A stretch of 64,000 nucleotides of DNA from Hygrophila difformis (taxonomy: Eukaryota; Streptophyta; Magnoliopsida; Lamiales; Acanthaceae): the NCBI GenBank assembly GCA_030278955.1, contig JAOANR010000014.1:21206068-21270067 (forward strand). The letters are read 5' to 3'. The notes beneath the pieces were generated by a model that was not told where the DNA came from, did not search any database, and saw nothing but the letters and a program-made list of their open reading frames with translations. The position numbers and the translations under genes are program-made. Each line of letters opens with the position of its first letter. Positions within the stretch are counted from its first letter, which is position 1. Of this stretch, positions 34,801 through 43,433 are shown piece after piece.

Positions 34801-35038
34801 CATGATTTTTCTTTTATACTCTCTTACTTATTATTCCCCCTTTTCTTCTTTTCTTCTAGGGAAAACTGGTGCTTCCTGTGGTGCTGGTTCATCGACCGTT
34901 CACCTCCCTCCTGGTGAAACTACTGGTCCTTTTCCCTCGACAAGTCTGAATCTGATGACATCTTCGGCTAATCCTGCTACTGCCACCTCGCGAGGCTTGG
35001 ATGATGCTGTTCCTTCTGACGCCCAGGAAGACCATTAA
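31812..35038 (+). CDS. Antisense four-exon gene: plant mobile domain plus coiled-coil protein, 995 aa
   Basis: Predicted exons: 31812-33336, 33418-33563, 33637-34774 and 34860-35038. They sum to 2,988 bases (996 codons with stop) and the phases agree at every junction. Introns are 81, 73 and 85 bases, with GT...AG ends and pyrimidine-rich acceptors. I chose the ATG at 31812 because the longer open frame upstream runs back into the LTR, and MENPSAPVTALS begins the conserved-looking part. Exon 1 carries a plant mobile domain (PMD, aminotransferase-like family): FCFPWGMMTPTIQDVKLLLG, an RNAD-like motif, and GPLWFLYLWLVWHF. Exon 2 has basic clusters (GRKRPA, TRKRSS) that could be nuclear signals. 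Exon 3 is Ser/Pro-rich, then a coiled coil at about residues 749-845. PMD proteins include MAIN/MAIL1 and many transposon-encoded forms. The role here is unknown. It is oriented against gag-pol; splicing is inferred, not proven. Confidence 0.75.
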
Positions 35039-35346
35039 TTTGTCTTTGCATATCAGTTTTGTGTTTCGATTCGTCCTTTGTTAAGTGTAAATTTCGGTCA
35101 CTTTTCCCTTTCTTGACAGCTGTAATCGGCCTTTTTCAGACTATGTTGGCCGATACATTGTACTTGGATTCGTATCTTTGGTATCTTTTGTAATGCGATT
35201 CGTATCCCGTTAATTCCACTGTTTTCGGTCTCCTTTATTGCTGATTTCTGAATATTAGCAGCTTTTTCCGGGAATCAGCTGTAACGTTTTCCCATAAATA
35301 ACATTTACTATTGACCGTTTCTTCCGCCAAGCACTTATCTCTTTTC
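35039..35346 (+). other. 3' flank of the antisense gene
   Basis: T-rich sequence without an intact frame. It probably contains the 3' UTR and poly(A) region of the PMD gene and the promoter region of the next short ORF. Confidence 0.4.
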
Positions 35347-35356
35347 TATAAATACC
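35347..35356 (+). promoter_or_regulatory. Candidate TATA box for the short antisense ORF
   Basis: TATAAATACC lies 58 bases before the ATG at 35414, a usual plant spacing with a short leader. No transcript evidence is available. Confidence 0.45.
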
Positions 35357-35413
35357 CGGCATTGTTGATACTTATCCATCACTTCTCTTTTTTTTCTCTT
35401 TTCTATAGCAATA

Positions 35414-35718
35414 TGGATCTTCCTTCTTCCTTATTCAACTTCCTGTCTCCAGTTCCCCCATGGCCTCCGGCAAATATTCTTGTGCGAGGATTTCCAGACG
35501 TGATACGAAAATTTTTTGCTTATGCAACACGAGTTCAACTAATGCCCTTTTCACCATGTTCGTATGGGAGAGGATCTTTATATGTTATTCCAAATGCAGG
35601 TCTCGACGGCTATGCTGATGTGCCCCTTTTCTACTTTGCGGTTGCATATCCTGTCGGACCTTTTCTAATAAGGGACCCACTTCTTTTCCTTGCTGCACTT
35701 CTCACCTTCTTCGTCTGA
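35414..35718 (+). CDS. Short antisense ORF of 101 residues, function unknown
   Basis: The first ATG after the TATA box encodes MDLPSSLFNFLSPVPPWPPA onwards. It has a central RGFPDVIRKFF segment and a hydrophobic C-terminus (PLLFLAALLTFFV) that could be a membrane segment. Longer upstream starts in the same frame (35311) fall before or on the TATA box, so the ATG at 35414 is preferred. It lies between the PMD gene and the end of pol, on the strand opposite to pol. It could be a second gene, a first exon, or chance. Confidence 0.35.
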
Positions 35719-35984
35719 GATGGTGCGGAGGCTGTACCTGAGGCGGTTGGGTCAATCGGCGGCGCTGCTGTTCTGAAATCAGTGGTCTCGCCTTCGCCGA
35801 TATCTCTAGGCGGCACTTGTACAAGGCTGGGAATCCTCTCACTTCCTTTCGTTAGGACCTTTCCCTTGTATATGCCTGCTTAGTATAGGACGTTTCCCTT
35901 GTATATTGTAATTTCGGGCTATCGACGCCGCTTTCGGCCGAAGTAGCACCTTCTTTGTACTTATTCGTTCATGCAATAGAATCT
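35719..35984. other. Spacer between pol stop and antisense ORF
   Basis: Contains repeated CCTTTCCCTTGTATAT-like stretches at about 35860-35910; no gene recognised. Confidence 0.4.
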
Positions 35985-38900
35985 TTACTTTTTCGCATCG
36001 CTTAATTTTTGATCCCATACTGATGGATAATATTTCTTCATGTATCTTGCATTAACTGGATTTGACATCTGCTCACCATTTTCGTCCACCAAAACGTACG
36101 CTCCATTCGGTAATCTTGTATGAACAATAAATGGTCCCTCCCAATTGGGACTCCACTTACCTAATCGGCCGTCCTTCTGCTTCGGCGGCCATATAACTTT
36201 CCAAACTAAGTCTCCAACTTCAAAGCGCTTGAGACGAATTCGCTTATTGTACCAATCGGCCACAATATCTTTATTTTTCTGCAAATTCTCAAAGGCCTGC
36301 ACCCGACTAGCATTTATTTCCAATAACTCATCTTTCATTGCACAATCATACTGTTCGGCTGACATTGAATCCGCCTGGCTTGTTCTCAAAGTCGGCACTG
36401 TTATTTCGGCTGGCAATACTGCATCCATTCCATAAGTCAGCCGAAATGGTGTGAACCCAGTAGCTGAGGTTTTGGCATTTCGATAAGCCCACAGTGCTTC
36501 GGATAACTTTTCGTGCCATTTTCTTGGTTGATCTTCAATCATTTTCTTTATGATTCCTATTAGCTGTTTGTTTGTGGCCTCTGCTTGTCCATTTCCTTGC
36601 GGGTAATATGGTGACGAATGTATAATTTTTATTCCGTATTCGTCTGCAAAGGCCTTAACCTTTTCCCCCACAAATACAGTTCCTCTATCTGTCAAAATCG
36701 TCTGTGGGATCCCGAATCTATAAATCAACTGTCTCTTAATGAACTCAATCACCTCCTCTTGTGAAATGCTGACATACGCCTGAGCTTCGGCCCATTTCGT
36801 GAAGTAATCTGTTGCCACTAGCACGAACTCATGTCTCTTCGACGACGAGGGATGAATTTTTCCTATGATGTCCATGGCCCATCCTCTGAATGGCCACGGT
36901 TTGATCATTATATGTAATTCTTCGGCCGGTAATTTCTGAATCGGCCCATGCTTTTGACATTCGGTGCATCCTCTTGCATATTTTTCACAATCAGGACCCA
37001 TATTCGGCCAATAATATCCCAGCCGAATAATGCTCCACTTCATCGACTTTCCTGCCCGATGTGCACCACATATTCCTTCATGAACCTCTCCCATTACCCT
37101 TCTAGCGTCTTCTTTTCCGACGCATCTGAGCAATATTCCATCAATAGCACGCTTAAATAATAATCCTCCTATTATGACGTAGTCCATCGCTTTCCGCTTT
37201 TCGGCCGGATTGGCCTCCGAAGGATCTTCTAATGTCTGTGCTATCTTTTTAATCCATTCGGCCTTCTCCGTTTCGGCCAAACGCACTTCTATATTTCCCG
37301 CTATCGGCATCAACCGATATTTAGCCGCATGTTGAGCCAATTCATTGGCTTCTTCATTCTTTTCTCTCGGGATGTATTCAATGTACACCTCATCAAATTC
37401 CTCTAACAAAGTAACCGCTTCTTCATACAGTCTAATCAATTGCGAACTCTTAACCGAAAAATCGCCTAGCAGTTGCTGGACAACTACTTGCGAATCTCCT
37501 TTGACAATGATTGCTCTGACTCCGTCTTCTATCAACCGTTGTAATCCCGAAATTAATGCTTTATATTCGGCTTGATTGTTCGTATATGACTCTGGCAGTT
37601 GCACGAAATATTTGTATATCTTGCCCTCCGGCGTTTGTAGGGTAAACCCTGCTCCAACTCCTGAAGCGGCTTTAGAACCATCAAATGTCATTACCCATGG
37701 TTGCAAGTATACAATTCCTATCTTACCACCTTCTTTTGGCCGATCCTGATGATCGATGTCATCGGTTATCGGGTGCATCACATGATCAGCCAGAAAATCG
37801 GCTACGATCTGTCCTTTCATAGCCCTTAAAGGTTGATATCTCAAATCGTATGCATTTAACTTCATGGCCCATTTGGCCATTCTTCGGCTACTGACCGGAT
37901 CATTCATCATAATCTTAACTATGTCCACCGAAGCTACCACTATCACTTGCCTTGGTTGAATATAATATTCTAATTTCTGGCATGCATGATAAAGGCTTAA
38001 ACATAGTTTATGAATCGGCGAGTACCTTACTTCGGCGTCCCTTAGGATTCGGCTAAGATAGTAGATCGCCCGATCCCTTCCTTCATCGTCTTCCTGCGCC
38101 AGTAATGCTCCAATAGATTCTTCGGCCGCTGCTATATACAACTTCAATGGCCGTCCTAAAATTGGAGGAACCAACACAGGTGGATTCATCAAGTCCTGCT
38201 TCAATTGTTCGAAGGCCTTTTGCTGGTCGATTCCCCATTTGAACTCCTCTTCCTTCTTTAACCTCAATAAATCGGTTAGTGGCTTCGACTTTCCAGCCGC
38301 ATTTGCTAAGAATCGTCTTAGAAAACCGATTTTTCCAAGAAACTTTTGTAGGCTCTTCTTATCATGTGGAGGTTTGGCTTCTTGGATGGCCCTGGTTTTG
38401 TTCGCATCAACTTCTATCCCTTTGTTATGTACCAGGAACCCGAGAAAATTTCCTGCCTGTACTCCAAAAGCACACTTGGCTGGATTCATCTTGACTCCAT
38501 GCAGCCTCATCCTCGCGAATACCTTCCGCAAATCGTTCAAGTGGCTTTCGATATCTTTGGATCGGACCATGACGTCATCAATATAGACTTCGACACACTC
38601 CCCTATAAGGTCATGGAAAACATAATTCATAGCTCTCTGGTATGTAGCTCCTGCATTCTTCAACCCGAATGGCATCACCACCCATTCATATATCCCTATG
38701 GCGCCAGGGCACCGGAATGCAGTCTTGTGTATGTCCTCTTCGGCCATAAAAATTTGGTTGTACCCTGAATATCCATCCATGAAAGATAGCATCCCCTGTT
38801 TTGCGGCCGAATCAATCAACAAGTCAACAATAGGCATCATATACTCATCTTTTGGAGTGGCTATATTAAGATTCCTGAAATCAATGCAAACTCTCAATTT

Positions 38901-39383
38901 TCCATTCTTCTTTATTACAGGAACAATATTTGATAGCCATTCTACATATTTAGCTGGCCTAACAAACCCGGCCGCTAACAATTTCTCTATTTCTTCTTTT
39001 ATTTTTGGGACTATTTCGGGCGCTGCCCTCCTGGCCGGCTGTTTATGCGGCCTAAACCCTTCTTTAATAGGCAGTCTGTGCTCTACAATCGACCTCTCCA
39101 ATCCTGGCATCTCTGTATAGTCCCATGCGAAACAATCCTTGAATTCGACTAGAACCTCCTTGAATCGGCTTGTCATCTGCTGATCAAGATTCGCACTCAA
39201 CGGGATCTCCCTCGGGTGTTCGTCTGTACCAACATTGACCATTTTCAAGGGGTCTTGAGCTTTGAAATCCGGCGTTCGCTTTGGAATTGCGTCTATTAAA
39301 TCGCTCCATCCTGCTTTGTCATCTGAAACTTCGAGTTCGGCCGATTCGAACTCGGTCGCTTGATTCGGTTGTAACTCCATCAT
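35985..39383 (-). CDS. Tat-lineage pol: RT, RNase H, second RNase H, integrase
   Basis: Intact frame of 1,132 residues. RT (about residues 120-320) has KLRVCIDFRNLNIATPKDEY, FMDGYSGYNQI, MPFGLKNAGATYQRAMN and the catalytic VYIDDVMV. The Gypsy RNase H region follows (ALLAQEDDEGRDRAIYYLSR). A second, archaeal-like RNase H (about 565-690) has MTFDGSKAASGVGAGF, NNQAEYKALISGL and IIVKGDSQVVVQQL. Integrase has its HHCC zinc site (GAHRAGKSMKWSIIRLGYYW, CTECQKHG) and a DDE core (WAMDIIGKIH, TILTDRGTVF, QGNGQAEATNKQ). The C-terminus has GDLVWKVIWPPKQ and no chromodomain. It starts at ATGATG overlapping the gag stop, and the protease is in the gag ORF. All catalytic residues appear present. Confidence 0.95.
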   Translation of the reverse strand: MMELQPNQATEFESAELEVSDDKAGWSDLIDAIPKRTPDFKAQDPLKMVNVGTDEHPREIPLSANLDQQMTSRFKEVLVEFKDCFAWDYTEMPGLERSIVEHRLPIKEGFRPHKQPARRAAPEIVPKIKEEIEKLLAAGFVRPAKYVEWLSNIVPVIKKNGKLRVCIDFRNLNIATPKDEYMMPIVDLLIDSAAKQGMLSFMDGYSGYNQIFMAEEDIHKTAFRCPGAIGIYEWVVMPFGLKNAGATYQRAMNYVFHDLIGECVEVYIDDVMVRSKDIESHLNDLRKVFARMRLHGVKMNPAKCAFGVQAGNFLGFLVHNKGIEVDANKTRAIQEAKPPHDKKSLQKFLGKIGFLRRFLANAAGKSKPLTDLLRLKKEEEFKWGIDQQKAFEQLKQDLMNPPVLVPPILGRPLKLYIAAAEESIGALLAQEDDEGRDRAIYYLSRILRDAEVRYSPIHKLCLSLYHACQKLEYYIQPRQVIVVASVDIVKIMMNDPVSSRRMAKWAMKLNAYDLRYQPLRAMKGQIVADFLADHVMHPITDDIDHQDRPKEGGKIGIVYLQPWVMTFDGSKAASGVGAGFTLQTPEGKIYKYFVQLPESYTNNQAEYKALISGLQRLIEDGVRAIIVKGDSQVVVQQLLGDFSVKSSQLIRLYEEAVTLLEEFDEVYIEYIPREKNEEANELAQHAAKYRLMPIAGNIEVRLAETEKAEWIKKIAQTLEDPSEANPAEKRKAMDYVIIGGLLFKRAIDGILLRCVGKEDARRVMGEVHEGICGAHRAGKSMKWSIIRLGYYWPNMGPDCEKYARGCTECQKHGPIQKLPAEELHIMIKPWPFRGWAMDIIGKIHPSSSKRHEFVLVATDYFTKWAEAQAYVSISQEEVIEFIKRQLIYRFGIPQTILTDRGTVFVGEKVKAFADEYGIKIIHSSPYYPQGNGQAEATNKQLIGIIKKMIEDQPRKWHEKLSEALWAYRNAKTSATGFTPFRLTYGMDAVLPAEITVPTLRTSQADSMSAEQYDCAMKDELLEINASRVQAFENLQKNKDIVADWYNKRIRLKRFEVGDLVWKVIWPPKQKDGRLGKWSPNWEGPFIVHTRLPNGAYVLVDENGEQMSNPVNARYMKKYYPSVWDQKLSDAKK

Positions 39384-42300
39384 TTACTTTCTTCTTCGAC
39401 TGGCCGTTCATCGGCCTGGTATCTGATTTCAAACCCCAAATCCGTCCAGTCACACTCGATCACCTGCGGGTACCGATCCCCTACCACTGCTAGAAATGGT
39501 TGAATCGGTTCTTCATATAACACCGCATCAATTCGTCCGGCTGAGCTGACTGGAAATGGAGGTTGATCTCCATCCACTTCTTCTACTGTGCCATCTTTCT
39601 TCCAGAACCATACTTTCTGATGAAGCGTCGATGGCAAACATCGGGATGTATGAATCCAGCATCGGCCTAATAGGGCCGCATACGGAACTTCTGCATCCAC
39701 CACAAAGAACATGGTCGGAATTGATATTGTTCCGACCGTTACATCCACCAGTATACATCCTTCGGCCGCGGTTTGAGCCCCCACAAAACTCATTACCTTC
39801 ATCCTCGTAGGGAGTAAATCTTCCTTCGAGCGGCCTATCTTCGTTAGCGTGGATAATGGCATGATATTAACTGTGGCTCCACCATCGATAAACATTCTCC
39901 TGAGTGGTCTCCCATTGACCCAACCTTTAACATATAAAGGCCTCACATGCTGGGACATTTGTGCAGTTGGAGGCAAAATCGTACCTGGTTGAGCTTCTGG
40001 AACGAATGCCTTATATCCTTCTTCAAACGATTTCTCTATTTCGGCTTCCGGCCGAAATACCTCAAGTTTATCGAAACAGAAATCCACTATGGGTTCTTCA
40101 TCACCATAATATTCTCCATCTTTCTGACAAAAAACCACCGCTGGTTCGGAATCTGACCAATACTCCTCTTTCTCTTCGGTGGTTACTGTCACCATATTCG
40201 CGCTAGACCCGAAATCGAATTTAAACTGCCCAACAGGGGGTGTATCACTATTCGGAATGATGGTTGTCTTCGGCTTCCACTCCCTGGTTCGGACTGGTCT
40301 AGACTTCCATTCTTCTTTCGATTTCGGCTGCTCACTTTCAACTTTCGGCTGTACTACTTTCGGCCGAAATTCAGTCTTGTTCTTCAACCGATCCTGTCCT
40401 TCTTTCGGCTTCCTCTCTTCTTTTGATTCGGACCTCAAACGAGCCGAGAATACCCTATTGAGTATTCGTCCTCCCGAGAACGAACAATCATCAGGGAAGT
40501 CCTCTTCCATATGCATCATATCATACTCGTCTTGCTCAGAAGCAGCAGCTGCTTTAAGCCGTTGCATTCTTCGTTTGAAAGTACGATATGATCCCTTTCC
40601 CTTTGGGACTTTCCTCTCCTCTGCCCTCCAAGCTGAATGGTCATGTCTGCGTTGATCGAAACGCCTTCTTTCTGGAGAGTTTCGGACCCATCGGCCTACC
40701 TGAGTATTTGCTGGTGGCCTTCTAAGCTTTTTCATTTCGGGGCTAACAGCTTCTTCCGGTACTGTGATCTGTATCACAGTCTTTCCATTCTGCTTATCGG
40801 CTGTTAACTTCATCTCTGAGTCCCATCCGTTGGTTATAATTTTCAACGTTGGTCTCTCACTCTTATTTCCGGCCTCGATCTCCTGATGTCTCTCCGATTG
40901 CTTGACCCACTCTTTCACCTCATAGTTCCCCAACCGATCAAAGACATCTGTCACTTTCTCTTTTCCCTTCGGAGATCCTAGCCTTTTCCATACTCCTGAC
41001 TTCTGAGCCGATGGCTGATCCCCAAGCCGATCGTGCACAGAGCTCTTGCTTGATGATGTTTGATCCCCCAATCGGTCATGCACCGATTTATTCTGGTTGG
41101 GCTGCACCATCACCATGTTGGCAGCTGGGAACGGATTCTTGTCGACTGCCATAAGCCTTTCTGGGAACTTCAGCTTCCCATCATCGACATGCTTCTGAAT
41201 CAGCTTCCTAAAATGCCCACAAATGGCCGTGGAATGAGTGGCTGATCCGTGGAATCTGCACCATCCGGCCTCCAACTGATCCTTGGTAGGCTGTGGATGG
41301 TTTCCTTTAAACTCTAGCAATCCGTTCTTCTGGCAATAATCAAATATTTCGTCCATCTGTGACAAGTCGAAAGAGTAAAACCTTTGAGACTCATCTCCTC
41401 CTTCTTTCTCCTTGCCTCTGGCTGGCCGAAGTGCTGGACACGTCATAGGCTTCTTTATGATTAACTCTGCCCTTGCAACTTCGGCTAATGCAGGAACGTC
41501 TTCCGCATTGTACTCTTCCTGAATTTCACATCTATCCAGAGATTCAGCAAATGAGGCAGCCGACTGGATAGGTTGTGACCTTCCGCTTTGACTTCGGCTT
41601 GACTTGAAAGCCGCCTGTTCCGCCAAATAAGTCTCCATCCTTATCGCTTCAGCCGTTAATTCGGCTACCGTCCTCGGTCTTGTTACCATCAATCTGTCCT
41701 TGATGGCAAACTTCAAATTCTGCTTTAAAATTTGAATATATTCATGCTCAGGCAGCATTGTCTTCACCTGAGCCTTCACTGCATAAAATCTCTCAATGAA
41801 CTCAGTAACCGATTCAGACGCCTTCTGTTTGGTTGACGTCAGATCAACCACCGAGACTTCCGGACTAGTATTATAGAATCGGTCATGGAATAACCGCTCC
41901 ATTTCGGCCCAAGTATTGACCGATCCCGCTGGCAGGTTAATGTACCACTCAAATGCTGGGCCAGTTAATGACAAACTGAACAATATCAGCTTATGAAAAT
42001 CATTTTGCGCGATTCTGGTACATTGAGCTGTAAATCGGCCGATATGCTCAATGGTAGAGCGGCCGACTTCTCCAGAAAAAGTGTTGAAATCTGGAACCTT
42101 CACCCCTCTAGGCAGTGGATACTGCTCCTCGATGTAATCTGGATAAGGTTTCCGATACATCGGCCTATTCTCCTGGCCGATGAGATTCCCAAACTGTGTG
42201 CGAATAATCTCGGCAATCAGCTCTCTGTCAACCAGTTGTGGTGGATTCTGCTGAAGTGGTGCGTATTGTTGTTGAACCACTGGAGCAGGCGGTTGAACTA

Positions 42301-42748
42301 CTGGTTGAGGCGGTTGATTCTGTTGCTGATCGTACCTCTGCTGCGGAGGAACAAAAGGCCGAGCTCCATGCCCTCCTGGCGGCCTAAAGGCCTGCTGTTG
42401 AAAATTGTGAGGATTTTGCGGTGGATTTTGCGCCACTGGAGCTTGCTGCACTCCCATCGGATACATACTCCTCGCAATTTCGGCTCTAAACATGGCTGGC
42501 ATCGCTGCCAGGATATTTCCTTCGATTTGGCGAACCGAGTTGGTAACCGCCGCCTCCACCATAAATTGAACCTGATCTCGGAATCGCGGGGTTAAATCAT
42601 CATTTGAAAACTCCTGATTATGGAAATGTGATGGTCCGGGGAACCCTGGGGGGAATTCTCCGGCTTCTGGTGCGCGCTCTTCCTGAATCGGCGGCAAATC
42701 AGTCCTCGCCGCTGTGTTTGCTGCTGGAGTTGCTTGTTCAAACGCCAT
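39380..42748 (-). CDS. Tat-lineage gag-protease ORF
   Basis: Intact frame of 1,122 residues from the ATG at 42748. Eight more in-frame codons upstream begin with GTG and overlap the PBS, so they are not chosen. The N-terminus is Gln/Pro-rich. The Retrotrans_gag domain (about residues 225-380) contains LTGPAFEWYINLPAGSVNTW and LPEHEYIQILKQNLKFAIKD. A C/H-rich WCRFHGSATHSTAIC follows, then repeats of the motif VHDRLGD, and a charged linker. An aspartic protease at about residues 990-1100 shows the active-site loop FIDGGATVNIMP. The protein forms the particle, and the protease would process it. The stop overlaps the pol start as ATGA, suggesting reinitiation rather than ribosomal frameshifting. 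Confidence 0.93.
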   Translation of the reverse strand: MAFEQATPAANTAARTDLPPIQEERAPEAGEFPPGFPGPSHFHNQEFSNDDLTPRFRDQVQFMVEAAVTNSVRQIEGNILAAMPAMFRAEIARSMYPMGVQQAPVAQNPPQNPHNFQQQAFRPPGGHGARPFVPPQQRYDQQQNQPPQPVVQPPAPVVQQQYAPLQQNPPQLVDRELIAEIIRTQFGNLIGQENRPMYRKPYPDYIEEQYPLPRGVKVPDFNTFSGEVGRSTIEHIGRFTAQCTRIAQNDFHKLILFSLSLTGPAFEWYINLPAGSVNTWAEMERLFHDRFYNTSPEVSVVDLTSTKQKASESVTEFIERFYAVKAQVKTMLPEHEYIQILKQNLKFAIKDRLMVTRPRTVAELTAEAIRMETYLAEQAAFKSSRSQSGRSQPIQSAASFAESLDRCEIQEEYNAEDVPALAEVARAELIIKKPMTCPALRPARGKEKEGGDESQRFYSFDLSQMDEIFDYCQKNGLLEFKGNHPQPTKDQLEAGWCRFHGSATHSTAICGHFRKLIQKHVDDGKLKFPERLMAVDKNPFPAANMVMVQPNQNKSVHDRLGDQTSSSKSSVHDRLGDQPSAQKSGVWKRLGSPKGKEKVTDVFDRLGNYEVKEWVKQSERHQEIEAGNKSERPTLKIITNGWDSEMKLTADKQNGKTVIQITVPEEAVSPEMKKLRRPPANTQVGRWVRNSPERRRFDQRRHDHSAWRAEERKVPKGKGSYRTFKRRMQRLKAAAASEQDEYDMMHMEEDFPDDCSFSGGRILNRVFSARLRSESKEERKPKEGQDRLKNKTEFRPKVVQPKVESEQPKSKEEWKSRPVRTREWKPKTTIIPNSDTPPVGQFKFDFGSSANMVTVTTEEKEEYWSDSEPAVVFCQKDGEYYGDEEPIVDFCFDKLEVFRPEAEIEKSFEEGYKAFVPEAQPGTILPPTAQMSQHVRPLYVKGWVNGRPLRRMFIDGGATVNIMPLSTLTKIGRSKEDLLPTRMKVMSFVGAQTAAEGCILVDVTVGTISIPTMFFVVDAEVPYAALLGRCWIHTSRCLPSTLHQKVWFWKKDGTVEEVDGDQPPFPVSSAGRIDAVLYEEPIQPFLAVVGDRYPQVIECDWTDLGFEIRYQADERPVEEESK

Positions 42749-42753
42749 TTTGC

Positions 42754-42771
42754 GTCCCACTGGGCGTGCCA
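42754..42771 (-). promoter_or_regulatory. Primer binding site of the Tat-lineage element
   Basis: TGGCACGCCCAGTGGGAC on the minus strand, one base after the LTR end CCAAACA. The matching tRNA was not identified by eye; it is not the initiator-Met site used by the Copia elements here. Confidence 0.75.
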
Positions 42772-42772
42772 C

Positions 42773-43433
42773 TGTTTGGCTCTGGTGTAGCCAAGGACCT
42801 TTTTCTCCTCAAGGGAGGCTATCGGAAAAGGATCAAACCGATTACGGGTTCGAATTAACAATAATGCGCCCACAATTGAATGAATCTTCCTTGAATTGAT
42901 CAACAATAACACGATACAACGGAGAATCTGCCTGTTGTTAAGAAACAACGGCGGAATTCACCAAAAAACTGAGAACCAAACTACCAGCTGCTAAGGAGCA
43001 ACGGTGGATTTGGAAATGGTAACCGCTACAAACTAGGCTAAATTCTAAGGAAAGCTGTAAAGGAAAGCTGTAAAGAAAGCAGTAAAGATAACAAGGAATT
43101 AAAATTGATAAAAGTAATTTGGGGGTTGGATTGATCTCTCTGATTTTGAGTGCGTCGACCCCTATTTATAGCCGGAGCTGGAATAACCGCTCTCCGGCTA
43201 ACTCCTCTGAGCCGAACTCTTTCTCTCTTCAATTCGATTGTTTTGGTTTCGGCTACTTCTTCCCATTTCGGCCGAAATCTTTATCAGCTTCGATTTCCTT
43301 CCTTCGGCTTGCTATGTACTTTCGGCCTTGCCAATCTTGAGCCCACCTTCTTCTTGGATTTCCCCTTTCTTCCGGCCCATGTCTTATGGCCCAATAGCTC
43401 TTTCGCGGCCCACTATTTCGTATGGCCCCAACA
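42773..43433 (-). mobile_element. 5' LTR of the Tat-lineage element
   Basis: 661 bp, identical to 30954-31614 as far as I can read. The TATA box CTATAAATAGG at 43161-43171 (minus strand) would drive the genomic RNA. Confidence 0.92.

Larger units (their letters stand above)
30954..43433 (-). mobile_element. Young Tat-lineage Ty3/Gypsy element with antisense gene
   Basis: 12,480 bp, minus strand. LTRs at 30954-31614 and 42773-43433 are both 661 bp and read as identical. The TSD GTGGG is at 30949-30953 and 43434-43438, and rejoining it restores the host sequence seen in gene copy 2 (TGGTGGGCAGATGTT). The internal order from the 5' LTR is PBS, gag-protease, pol (RT, RNase H, second RNase H, integrase), then 4.4 kb with opposite-strand genes, then polypurine tract and 3' LTR. 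A second RNase H domain and a large region after pol are hallmarks of the Tat/Ogre/Retand branch. Both main ORFs are intact, so this copy may be autonomous. Confidence 0.93.

Noticed and set aside
36145..38768. Plus-strand ORFs of up to 134 codons opposite the Tat-lineage pol
   Set aside because: They mirror the codon structure of the intact pol on the minus strand and have no independent features.
41993..42595. 200-codon plus-strand ORF opposite gag
   Set aside because: Shadow of the gag frame; Leu/Trp/Arg-rich without domain or promoter.
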